Below are positions 8,924-18,567 of a DNA stretch of 64,000 nt, piece by piece. Location: contig JARVLF010000019.1 of NCBI GenBank assembly GCA_030849465.1, positions 124,001 through 188,000 of the forward strand. The letters run 5' to 3'. The notes beneath the pieces were generated by a model. That model was not told where the DNA came from. It was given only the letters and a program-made list of their open reading frames with translations, and did not search any database. Positions within the stretch are counted from its first letter, which is position 1, and every line of letters starts with the position of its first letter. The position numbers and the translations under genes were made by a program. This stretch comes from Moesziomyces globuligerus (taxonomy: Eukaryota; Basidiomycota; Ustilaginomycetes; Ustilaginales; Ustilaginaceae).

Positions 8924-11900
8924 ATGGCTCCCGCACCCACCGCCGCCGGTGTTCCCGCCACCGTCCCCGCCAAGTCCGTCAAGGGCTCGGCTGGTGCCGC
9001 TGCCAAGAGCGGCGCCGCCGCCGAGAAGAAGGAGGCCAGCGCCGAGAACGACGCCCTCCTCTCCGGCGACAAGGACGCTGCCCAGGAGCTCACCAACCTC
9101 GTCAAGATCGAGGGTCCCGCCGCTCTCGCCAACCTCGGCATCGAGAACGTCATCCTCAAGGGCCTCAACGACAAGAAGAACGCTGCCGGCCGCGAGGGCG
9201 CCTGCGCTCTCCTTTCCAACCTCTGCGAGCAGGGCGTCGGTCACGAGGTCGAGCCCTTCATCTTCGACAAGCTCATCACCCCCCTCGTCGAGGCCATGGG
9301 CGACAAGGAGAAGGCCGTCCAGAAGGCTTCCCTCGACGCCCTCAAGGCTTTCGTCCAGGTCATGTCCCCCTGGGCCGCTCCCCAGCTCCTCAAGGTCGTC
9401 CTCGAGCAGGCCCGCTCCGCCGGCAAGTGGCAGGTCAAGACCGGCTGCATCACCCTCCTCGAGGAGATGGTCACCGCCTGCCCCGAGCGCATCGCCGCCC
9501 TCATGCCCGAGATCATCCCCGTCCTCTCCGAGGTCATCTGGGACACCAAGTCCGACGTCCAGAAGGCCTCGCGCGCCTCGCTCACCAAGCTCTGCGCCCT
9601 CATCTCCAACAAGGACATCGAGCGCTTCATCCCCGCTCTCATCAACTCGCTCATCCACCCCGTCGAGGAGGTCCCCAAGACCATCCAGCTCCTCTCGGCC
9701 ACCACCTTCGTCCAGGAAGTCGACAGCGCCACCCTCGCACTCATGGTGCCCCTCCTCTCCCGCGGTCTCAACGAGCGCCCCACCGCCACCAAGCGCAAGG
9801 TCGCCGTCATCATTGACAACATGACCAAGCTCGTCGACAACGAGCGCACCGTCCGCCCCTTCCTCGGCAAGCTCCTTCCCGGCCTGATCAAGATCGAGTC
9901 CACCCTCGCCGACCCCGAGGCTCGTGGCGTCGTCCAGCGTGCCATCAAGACCCTCCGCGAGGTCGGCAACGTCACCGGCGACGGCTCCGACGTCAAGCCC
10001 CTCGAGGACGTCAGCGTCCAGGCATCGCTCGAGCAGGTCAACAAGGCCCTCGGCGAGCAGAGCCTCCAGGCCCAGTCCAACCTCGCCGCCTACGTCGCCG
10101 CCCTGGTCGCCAACCTCTCCAACGCCCGCAACTTCGAGCTCACCGAGTGGGAGAGCGCCCTGATCCCTTACCTCACCCTCATCAAGGGCTCCAAGCCTGA
10201 GCAGGCCAAGGCCGTCTGCAAGACGCTCCTCACCGCTCTCGCCAAGTCCACCGGCGACTCGGTCGAGATCTTCGAAGACGAGGAGGAGGGTGAGGACCTC
10301 TGCAACTGCCAGTTCTCGCTCGCCTACGGCGCCAAGATCCTCCTCAACACCGCCACCCTTCGTCTCAAGCGTGGTCACAAGTACGGCCTCTGCGGCCGCA
10401 ACGGTTCCGGCAAGTCGACGCTCATGCGCGCCATCACCAACGGTCAGGTCGAGGGCTTCCCCTCGCCCGACGAGGTCCGCACCTGGTACGTCGAGCACGA
10501 CCTCGACGGCTCCGAGGGTCTCATGACCGTCCTCGAGTTTATCCTTGCCGACCAGCGCCTCAGCATGACCCGCGAGGAGGCCGTCTCGACCCTCCACGAG
10601 GTCGGCTTCGACGATGCTCGTCAGAACTCGCCCATCGCCGGTCTCTCCGGTGGTTGGAAGATGAAGGTCGCCCTCGCCCGTGCCATCCTCTTCAAGGCCG
10701 ACATTCTCCTCCTCGACGAGCCCACCAACCACTTGGACGTCGTCAACGTCAAGTGGATCACCGACTACCTCGTCAACCTCAAGACCGCCACCGCCATCAT
10801 CGTCTCGCACGACTCCAAGTTCCTCAACGACGTCTGCACCGACATCCTCCACCTCAACCGCTTCAAGATCAAGCGATACCCGGGTAACCTCGACGCCTTT
10901 GTCAAGCGTGTCCCCGAGGCGCGTGCTTACGCCGAGCTCAACACCGGCGAGGACTACTCGTTCAAGCTCCCCGACCCTCCTCTGCTGGACGGTGTCAAGA
11001 CCAAGGAGAAGTCGCTCATCAAGATGAAGGACGTCATCTTCCAGTACCCCGGCACCCCCGCCCCCCAGCTCAAGGGTGTCAGCATCCAGATCTCGCTCGC
11101 CTCGCGTGTCGCCATCCTCGGCCCCAACGGTTCCGGCAAGTCGACGCTCGTCAAGCTCGTCGTCGGTGACACCGAGCCCGGCTCCGGTGAGATGTGGAAG
11201 CACCCCAACTTGGTCATCGGCTACGTCGCACAGCACGCCTTCCACCACATCGACCAGCACCTCGACAAGACGCCTCTCGACTACATGCTCTGGCGTTACC
11301 AGACCGGTGAGGATCTTGAGGAGCACATGAAGTCCAACCGCGTCCTCACCGAGGAGGAGCAGGCCGCCATGAAGCAGGGCGAGGTCTACGTCCACGAGGG
11401 CGTCAAGCGCATCATCGACGAGATCGTCGCGCGTAAGAAGCTCAAGAACTCGTTCCAGTACGAGGTTTCGTTCAAGAACATGTCATCCGCCGACAACATT
11501 TGGATCCCAAGGGACGAACTCCTCAAGAGAGGCTTTGAGAAAAAGGTGATGGCCTTCGACAGCAAGGAGGCTCAGCGTCTCGGCATGAACCGTCCCCTCG
11601 TCCGCAAGGAGATCGAGAACCATTTCGAGGACTTCGGCCTTGAGCGCGAGTTCACCTCGCACAACACCATGCGCGGTCTCTCTGGTGGTCAGAAGGTCAA
11701 GGTCGTGCTCGCCGCCGCCACCTGGCGCCGCCCTCACGTCATCATCCTCGACGAGCCTACCAACTTCTTGGACCGCGAGTCCCTCGCCGCCCTCATCAAG
11801 GCCATCGAGTCCTTCCAGGGCGGTGTCGCCATCATCACCCACTCCAGGGAGTTCTCCGAAGGCACCTGCAAGGAGATCTGGGCCATGGACGATGGCGTCC

Positions 11901-12127
11901 TCGTCGCTTCCGGCCACGACTGGACCGAGTCCAACTCCAAGGGCACCAAGCTCGAGACCAAGGAGGACGACGACGACTTCATCGTGGACGCCTTGGGAAA
12001 CAAGGTTGCCAAGCCCAAGAAGGCCAAGAAGGAGAGCGCCTCGGACAAGCGTAAAGCTCGAAAGGCGCGTGCGACCGCGAAGAAGAACGGCACCTACAAT
12101 TCGGAGGACGAGCTCGAGGATCTCTAA
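8924..12127 (+). CDS. TEF3: Translation elongation factor 3 (eEF3), ABC-F-type ATPase
   Basis: A 1067-residue fungal elongation factor 3, which binds the ribosome and helps release E-site tRNA. Order: Ala-rich N-terminus, HEAT-repeat region (about 50-380), four-helix linker, ABC1 with Walker A GRNGSGKS (Gly491-Ser498) and signature LSGGWKMK, ABC2 with GPNGSGKS (Gly733-Ser740), the chromodomain-like insertion (about 830-880), signature LSGGQKVK, and Walker B VIILDEPTNFLD. The C-terminus is Lys-rich and ends in an acidic SEDELEDL. Codon use is extremely biased to C-ending codons and AAG, as for a very highly expressed gene, except in a patch at 11462-11560 and in the last 34 codons. The last 34 codons are repeated 5.8 kb downstream at 17831-17932. 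Confidence 0.98.
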   Translation: MAPAPTAAGVPATVPAKSVKGSAGAAAKSGAAAEKKEASAENDALLSGDKDAAQELTNLVKIEGPAALANLGIENVILKGLNDKKNAAGREGACALLSNLCEQGVGHEVEPFIFDKLITPLVEAMGDKEKAVQKASLDALKAFVQVMSPWAAPQLLKVVLEQARSAGKWQVKTGCITLLEEMVTACPERIAALMPEIIPVLSEVIWDTKSDVQKASRASLTKLCALISNKDIERFIPALINSLIHPVEEVPKTIQLLSATTFVQEVDSATLALMVPLLSRGLNERPTATKRKVAVIIDNMTKLVDNERTVRPFLGKLLPGLIKIESTLADPEARGVVQRAIKTLREVGNVTGDGSDVKPLEDVSVQASLEQVNKALGEQSLQAQSNLAAYVAALVANLSNARNFELTEWESALIPYLTLIKGSKPEQAKAVCKTLLTALAKSTGDSVEIFEDEEEGEDLCNCQFSLAYGAKILLNTATLRLKRGHKYGLCGRNGSGKSTLMRAITNGQVEGFPSPDEVRTWYVEHDLDGSEGLMTVLEFILADQRLSMTREEAVSTLHEVGFDDARQNSPIAGLSGGWKMKVALARAILFKADILLLDEPTNHLDVVNVKWITDYLVNLKTATAIIVSHDSKFLNDVCTDILHLNRFKIKRYPGNLDAFVKRVPEARAYAELNTGEDYSFKLPDPPLLDGVKTKEKSLIKMKDVIFQYPGTPAPQLKGVSIQISLASRVAILGPNGSGKSTLVKLVVGDTEPGSGEMWKHPNLVIGYVAQHAFHHIDQHLDKTPLDYMLWRYQTGEDLEEHMKSNRVLTEEEQAAMKQGEVYVHEGVKRIIDEIVARKKLKNSFQYEVSFKNMSSADNIWIPRDELLKRGFEKKVMAFDSKEAQRLGMNRPLVRKEIENHFEDFGLEREFTSHNTMRGLSGGQKVKVVLAAATWRRPHVIILDEPTNFLDRESLAALIKAIESFQGGVAIITHSREFSEGTCKEIWAMDDGVLVASGHDWTESNSKGTKLETKEDDDDFIVDALGNKVAKPKKAKKESASDKRKARKARATAKKNGTYNSEDELEDL

Positions 12128-12854
12128 GCCGTCGTAGACGGTAGCGACGGTCCCAGCCTCGTTCCCTTCTCCCTTCTCCCTTCTCCCTTCTTCCTTCTCC
12201 CTTCACCTGTTTCTTCTTTTGATTGGCCTGAATCGCTCTTCGCTTCTGTTCGTGGTCCAATTCCAATTCCAACTCCTCTTCTCCCATGTGAACGTGTCGA
12301 TTGCTTTGATCGCGTTGACCGCGTTGATGCCGATGACACTAAATGGCAGTCCGGCTGCTCGCTCGCAGCCATCAAACAACGCGCAACACGCAAGAGGAGT
12401 CGGCGTGACTATTTTTTGGCGTTACAACTTTCTGACATGGTTCATTTTTTCGGATAGGATGGTACTAATGTGTTTTGTGTACTACCGACGCGTGTGTGTG
12501 TGAGCGTGAGCGCGTGAATGTGAGACTGTGCAAGGATTACGTAAGGAAGAGTAAGCGATACGGATCGGGTCATTGGGGGCAGGATCGGATTATCGAATTT
12601 TTGTCTTTCGCCAATCTAACAAAGTCTCTGAGTGTCTTCTGTGTGGAGTATTCTGGAAGTGGGTCTGCGTGCGTTGCAGCATCTGAATCAACCTCTGTGT
12701 GCGCTACGCACCAGGCGAATGATAGCTGAGCTCGCAGCATCCCAGGGTGCGCAAAGGGCGACTCAGCCTTCGCATCCCACCACGACGCTCCTCATCTTCT
12801 TGCCCATCCTCTTGCCCATCCTCATCCCCATCGGCCCCCAATGATCAAGCGGCC
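12128..12854. other. eEF3 3' region and leader of NTPase-nuclease gene A
   Basis: A CTCCCTT-type heptamer is repeated several times at 12162-12203, just after the eEF3 stop. From about 12390 to 12640 the DNA is AT-richer than its surroundings. No ORF is supported except a six-codon upstream ORF next to gene A. Confidence 0.6.
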
Positions 12855-12858
12855 ATGA
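12841..12858 (+). promoter_or_regulatory. Five-residue uORF overlapping the start of gene A
   Basis: ATG at 12841 opens a frame of five sense codons (MIKRP) ending in TGA at 12856-12858. Its stop overlaps the in-frame ATG of the large gene at 12855 as ATGA. Such an overlap could allow termination-reinitiation or reduce translation of gene A, if the transcript starts upstream of 12841. Confidence 0.4.
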
Positions 12859-13490
12859 CAGCTGCCGGGACGTTCAGGTACGATCTCCGGGCTCTCCTGC
12901 GACAAGGAGTCGACTCCTCCACTTTGACAGCCCCAGACGATGCTCGCGACGCGCGGTGCGAGGACTTTGCTGTCGAGCTCTACGAAGCCCGTAAGCTAGG
13001 CACGCTTAACTATGACCTGGTGCTCCGCGCCTGCGCGCTGCTTCAGCACTGGTCGCCTCCTCCTCCGTCCTCGGATCCTCACACGCCGCCGCGTCCATCC
13101 CACGGCCCGCTTCCGCTCCTCCATTCGCCCACGCCCCAGCGCGCCACCGAGCTCGCGGTCAAGGCAGCTCAAAGTCTGGGACAAACAGCCTGGTCCGCTC
13201 TGATTCGTGCCGTCCAAGGCGTGAGAGTCGCTCACCACGCTGATGATGCCACCGCTCTCGAAACCTACCTCCTCACCCTCCTCTACCGCCTCAAGGGAAG
13301 CCGAACCCTCCTCGCAGCCCAGTTCCACCAGCTTGCAGACGCCGACTTGTCCGATAACCAGTGGCCGTACTACATTCCTCTGCTTCGAGACCTCTTTGCA
13401 AGGGTACTCGCCTGGCATCCCCGACCCGACGACGACCAGGTGATGGGCTACGTCCTCGCCAAGTTCCCATATTCGCGTCACCGGATCGCT

Positions 13491-13521
<31 letters not shown>

Positions 13522-15899
13522 GTGAAGCCGATCAGGATCTCAAGCACCACCTTCAGGACGCCATCCGAAGCGCCTACCGCGGCGACGCCCATCACCGCCT
13601 CCTCCGCTTCACCATCATGGTCAACCGCTCCTTCGCAAGCTCACCCAACAAAGTTGCGCCCTACTACAAGGGCACCCCCGTCGTCCAGTCCAGCGGCACA
13701 GGCAAGACCCGCCTCGTCCTCCAGCTCGGCAACATCGCCCCGCTCCTCTTTGTCTGCATCCGCCCGGCCGGCTCCGGCGTCGATGAGGGCTACCCTCTCG
13801 CCGACGACGCCGTCGTGAGCTTCCTCCTCTCCGATCCCGTCTATAAACACCTCGACGGCAACACCAAGGCGGCCGCCATCCTCGCCGGCTGGTTCGAGAC
13901 CCTCGCCCTCGACCTCGCCCAAGAGGACGACGTCGAAGCAAAGCATCGCCTCCTCCTCGACCTCAACGCCTACGGCACGCCCGGCCACGAGCAGAGGCGC
14001 AGCGCCTTCTTCCAACGCGTCGCCGACAGGGCAAAGCAAGTGGCCATGGAGTCACCTGCTGGCGCAAAGCACGACGTCGTGCTCCCCAGCGCCCTCGACG
14101 GGCCCGTCGCAGATCTGAGCTGCCAGCTCAAACCTGTGCAGCTCTACCTTGCCGCCAAGGCCAACAAGACTGAGGGCGACGCCGAGCTCCACGACGACGA
14201 CCCGCCGCACATCTACGTCGCCATCGACGAGTGCGTCAACCTCGGACCCAAACTCCTCGAGTGCTTCCGTCGCGCCTGGAACCACATCGGCACGCTCGAA
14301 GCGCGCAACGGCGCCGTCTGGTGGCTCCTCCTCACCAGCACCAGCAGCAGAGCCGCCAGCCCCATCCGCCCCTCTCGAGATGCTTCGTCGCTGCGCGAGG
14401 TGGGCATCCCTTCGATGCCCACCTTCTTCGCCGTCGGATTCGACACGCTGCGCGCCCAACAGCCGCGCCTGCAGCGCGCCATCGACGCCACCGAGCACGG
14501 CTACGTGGCCTTATTCGGACGTCCCCTGTGGTCCTCGTTGATCCATCGCTCCTTTTGGGCCACGGCGATGACCAAGCTGATCGGCGCCGAGGAGTTCCTC
14601 ACGGGCAACGTCGACATGAGCTTTAGCATTCTCGGCTCGCGCCTCGCGCTGCGCTTCGTGCCCACGCGCAGCGTCAGCAACGAGGTTCTTCTCCGGCAAG
14701 TCGCCTTTGCACACAAGGCGGTCGACCGTCACATGCGTCTCCTCACCGCGATCGAGTCCGACGCCGCGCTCCACATCAGCTCGCCCTCAGAGCCGGTGCT
14801 TGCCATCGCAGCCGCACTCTCCATGCTGCCCACCGCCGCCGAACGAGCAAAGGATGAGTCTGCGTACGAAAAGGCCAAGAATCGATACGGCTCCATCCTC
14901 GAGACGCTCCGACGCATGTGCTCCACCAGCCAGACCATCGACCTTATCAAGGGCACCCGCGGCGAGCTCGTTGCGCGGCTGCTCTGGATGACTGCCTCGG
15001 ATGCGGCCCTTGTCGCCCAACTCGACCTCACCCGCGAGCCCAGCCTGGACGTACGCGCTCGTCACCTCTTGCAGCCCGTCGCGGTCGACGTGCTCCTCGC
15101 CAGCCTTGTCCAGCTCGGCGCCGACGACCAGGCGCAAGTCCAGCGGCGCATCGACGAGGTCTGCCACTGCATCTCTGCCTCGGGCGATGCCGCGGGTGCC
15201 AAGGTGCGCGCCTGGACTCACTTTTCGCATTTCGACATTCTCGAGGTGGCCATCGACGAGATCTCGCCCCACTACCTGTGGTACTGCTGGAAGCGCGGCG
15301 TGGCCGTCCAGCTGGCGCACCAGCAGCACGGCATCGACGGCCTCATCCCCGTCTTTGTCGGCGATCTGCAGCAGCCGTTTGGATCGGCGGCGGCAGGCAG
15401 CCATGCCGACGAGGCCGAGGCGGCGCGCCACATGACCTACATTGCATGGGAGGCCAAGAACCGCAGCAAGACGTACGCTGCGCTCGCGCAGAGAGCCGCG
15501 GCCAAGGACAAACACGCCGGGCCCGCCATCCGGCGCCTCGCCGGCGGCGTGGGCGTGGACGTGGGCGTGGGCGACGAGCCGCTGACCCAACGCAGCCTCT
15601 TGACCGTGCTGGCCGATGTGGGAGCTGCGTGCGCCGAGACAAACGTGGCGCCGATCGGCGCGACGGGCGCGCTGCAGGTCTGGATCCGCGGCGTGGAGGA
15701 TGCGCACGTCTATCCGTGCCTCGACCAGCTCGACATCCGCGACGTCGTTGTCAACTTTACCACCCAGATCGCACAGCGCATCGAGTACGGGCCGGAAAAC
15801 ACGCTGCCCAACCCTATGGCGCTCGACCAGGCCGAGCTCCAGCCCGACGCCGACGCCCAGGAGCTCAGCCAGTCGCTTGAGGCGATGAACGAGGACTGA
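12855..15899 (+). CDS. P-loop NTPase fused to probable PD-(D/E)XK nuclease (paralogue A)
   Basis: A 1014-residue intronless protein. No named fungal gene is recognised. The start is the first in-frame ATG. Residues 1-200 are helical. A P-loop VVQSSGTGKTR (Gly281-Thr285) is followed by strand PLLFVCIRP, then a Walker B YVAIDEC (Asp458-Glu459) and a strand ending in LLLTSTSSR that may be a sensor. Near the C-terminus, WYCWKRGVAVQ leads to HGIDGLIPVF (Asp828) and YIAWEAKNR (Glu866-x-Lys868), which fits the D...E-x-K core of PD-(D/E)XK nucleases. NTPase-nuclease fusions of this general type are known among mobile-element-derived and Crinkler-like effector families; membership is not proven here. 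It lies on the same strand as eEF3, 728 bp behind it, and is homologous end to end with the protein at 18568-21645. Confidence 0.75.
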
Positions 15900-16062
15900 A
15901 TGAGTTTGTGTGGGAGGGGGCCCAGGGGGGTGGGGGCATTGGGGGTTGTCTGGTGCACTTACTTTGCACCCATCATGAATACGCATTCTTGTTTGCATTT
16001 GGCCCCATCATCTGTGTTTGCTGCCTCATTGCCTGTCCCCACCTTGACTTGTTTGGCGCCCG
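15900..16062. other. Short spacer between gene A and transporter remnant
   Basis: The spacer is G-rich just after the gene A stop and then unremarkable. None of the three missing C-terminal membrane segments of the neighbouring transporter is found here on the minus strand. Confidence 0.6.
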
Positions 16063-17345
16063 TCAGCCGCAGGCTGGACATTGAGGTGATCCTTCTACTT
16101 GTTCAAGCGATGCAAGGGCAAGGCGAGTGAGCAAGGAACTGGAAGCAAGGCTGAGCAAGTGAGCAAGGTTTGAAGCAGGGCGGCATTGGGAAGAGGCATC
16201 CATGCGGAGCAGGTACCTGCCCGTGCGGTCCAGCACACCGAGCATGCAAGCGAAGAAGACCACTGCAATCGACGATGCGGCCGCAAAGTGGAACACTCGC
16301 TCCTTGCGGAAATCAGACGAGAAGCAGAAAGCCAGGATCGCCACCAGTGCGACCGCGTAGATCGGCGCGGTCATGTACTGAACGTGGAAGTCCTTGTAGC
16401 CCATCGACTTGACGAGTTCGGGCACAAAGTACTGGATCGTCTGACTACCGGTCGAAAGCATGTAGAGCACGACGAAGCACCACGTGCGCCAGTCGCAGAA
16501 GGCCATCTTGGCAGCCTGAGTGTGGGTGATGTGCTCGTCGCCTCCCTGAGCGCTTCCGACCGAGTCGAGGGCAAGGCGCCTGGCGGCAAGGTGCCTTTTG
16601 CGGGGAGTAAGCCATTTGGTAGTGGTGGGGAAAACGGGGAGGACAAAGACGGAGGCGATGGCGACATCACAGGTTGCAGCACCCTCGATGATGAAGAGCC
16701 ACTTCCAGGCGGCGATGCCGTGAGCACCGTCCAGCTTCTGCAGCAGGCCACCGGCGATGAGACCACCGAAGATGCCCGAGATGGCAACGGCAGAGTAGTA
16801 GAGAGCGTATTGTCGGGCCAACTTGCCGCGCTTGTACCAGCTGGACAGGAGGAAGAGCACGCCCGGGCAAAGCCGGCCTCGAGGGCGCCGAGGACGACAC
16901 GGAGGGCAGCAATGGTCTGCCGGTTCTTGGCGGCGGCAAAGCCGATGGACAGACCACCCCAGAGGAACATGAGCGTGGGCAGGTAGATACTGGGCCGGAC
17001 TCGGGTCAGGAGCATGTTACTGGGCACCTCGAAGACGACGTAGGTGGCGAAGAAGACGAGGAGGACGATGCTGTAGTGGTTCGAATCCATGTTGAGGTCC
17101 TTGCCCATGCCTCCAGTGTAGGCGTTACCGATGTTGCTGCGGTTGAGGTAAGAGAAGAGGTACATGAGCCAGACGCAAGGGACGAGGCGCCTGTCAATCT
17201 TGCGCAGGAGTGCCTTCTCCTTGGCCTCGGCCTCAGCGATAGAGATGGTGGCGTTCGCATCATCGATGGCGAGGGATGGAGGGCGCATGGCAGCGTCGTA
17301 GGTGTCGTGAGCGACGGCGTTGTTCTTCTCGGCAGCCGAAACCAT
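16063..17345 (-). pseudogene. Broken MFS transporter of the anion:cation symporter (allantoate permease-like) type
   Basis: The ATG at 17345 opens a frame (MVSAAEKNN) with RRLVPCVWLMYLFSYLNRSN, the typical first membrane segment of Dal5-like symporters, and continues to GALEAGFA. There one base is missing from a C run (plus-strand GGG at 16865-16867). Restoring the length would join the frame to LFLLSSWYKRGKLARQYALYY in the next frame. About nine membrane segments are visible over the two frames. Similarity ends at VLDRTGRYLL (near 16207), and the last three segments are absent: the frame runs into unrelated sequence to a stop at 16063. With both a frameshift and a missing 3' end, a functional transporter is unlikely. 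The frameshift alone could be a sequencing error, but the 3' truncation could not. Confidence 0.8.
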
Positions 17346-17830
17346 GGTCAGGGGACAAAGGCCTATAGCCTGGCGGAAACGTGGGTGGCTGTGTTGTTGT
17401 GGCAAGGATGTGCCTGGTGGGGATGCGGATGGGAGCAAGGAGGGATGAAGTAGCGTTGCCGAGGATCTTGCGATGGGATGGAGATGTCAAAGGATACTCG
17501 GAAAGCAGGAGTACTTATGTGGATCAGGCGGGCGCGATGGTATGGTTCAAGCGGAGGACTCGTTCACGCGTGAGGTCATGACCTGGGAAGTGCAGGTAGG
17601 CGCATGAACGACGATGGGCTGAGACGTGCTAGGCAAGTGTAGTCTCAGGGACGCCCGTCGGTCGACGCGGTTGATCGTAGAGATGGGGGGAAGACCAGTG
17701 CAACGACACTGTTCCTGAACGTGTGGCACAAAGCGGGGATGCGACGATGCGGAGGAGGCGGAACTGACGCTCCGAAGGGGCTGCGTGTGGGGTGTGGCAG
17801 TCGTGTGCTACGCAAGGGATGCGAGTTGCG
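17346..17830. other. Former promoter side of the transporter remnant
   Basis: No gene is supported. This 485-bp stretch separates the transporter start from the displaced eEF3 tail. It contains no recognisable eEF3 sequence 5' of 17831. Confidence 0.55.
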
Positions 17831-17932
17831 GCCAAGAAGGAGAGCGCTTCGGACAAGCGCAAGGCCCGAAAGGCGCGCGCGAACGCCAAGAAGAAGGGCA
17901 CCCACAAGTCGGAGGACGAGCTTGAGGACCTT
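17831..17932 (+). pseudogene. Second copy of the last 34 codons of eEF3, without its stop codon
   Basis: Codon for codon this matches 12023-12124 of the eEF3 gene: 13 of 102 bases differ, 9 silently; the four changed residues are Thr/Asn, Asn/Lys, Tyr/His and Asn/Lys. It encodes AKKESASDKRK through SEDELEDL. The eEF3 stop TAA is TCA here (17933-17935), and weak similarity seems to go on for about 25 bases. An ATG at 17819 happens to be in frame and opens a 74-residue ORF to 18043, but nothing suggests that this is a gene. Direct orientation relative to eEF3 and the absence of any upstream eEF3 sequence show that it is an isolated tail fragment. Confidence 0.92.
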
Positions 17933-17935
17933 TCA

Positions 17936-18567
17936 GCTCGTACGATGGTAGCAAACGGCGGTGGCTCAGCTTGTCGACCCTCTCTCCTTTGCTTCTGCCT
18001 TGCCCTCCTTTGCCCTCTTTTTCTTCTGCTTTCATCGGGCTGAACTGCTCTGCCCTTCCAGTATCCACCTGTTAGCTCGCCGCTTCTCCCCTTCCCTCTT
18101 CCAATCCAATGTCTCTTTCACCTCCGTCTTTGCGCATGCGATGTGCGGTGTTGCAAGTCGTGAACGCCGACACGATGCGGTCTTGTCGTCGAACCTTTTA
18201 CCACATGTCGTATTCAGCTGATACGGTTCTGTACATTGTGAATGTGATTCGTGCTTGAAATGCTTTACGCGTCCATGCTGGCGTTTTGAATCAGCGGCTG
18301 CCACGGTATGTTGAAGCCTCAGTAGTTGAAGTGTAGCAACGCTGGCAGATTCTCCTGGCGAGCATTGAGATTTGACGCGCTGAGAGTCGGACAAGCCTTT
18401 CAGCGCTCCTCCTGACAAAGTCTTCCTTTGGCGGCGCTTTGCCAGCCTAGCAACCGTGAATTTGCCTGTTGACAGTCTGACAGCTGCGTCAATTGACCAT
18501 CAGATCGAAAGACTGCACCACGTTGAGCTGAATTTCAAGACGAGCAATCTGGCACTACTGTGCGGAG
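17936..18567. other. Spacer between displaced eEF3 tail and paralogue B
   Basis: The first 150 bases are pyrimidine-rich (TTTGCCCTC, CTTCTGC) and vaguely resemble an eEF3-type 3' UTR. The remainder is AT-richer and has no supported ORF. It includes the likely 3' UTR of paralogue B. Confidence 0.5.

Noticed and set aside
8627..11395. 922-codon open frame on the minus strand opposite eEF3
   Set aside because: It is antisense to eEF3; strong C-ending codon bias removes stops from the opposite strand. The product is a Leu/Gly/Asp/Val low-complexity chain with no family.
16063..16870. An intron as explanation for the transporter frame change
   Set aside because: The two frames meet within three bases and there is no GT-AG interval; a single missing base in a C run is enough.
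17831..17932. The eEF3 tail copy as a retrocopy
   Set aside because: There is no poly-A tail or flanking short duplication. Position next to the nuclease genes and mostly silent differences fit displacement or duplication better, though a retrocopy is not fully excluded.
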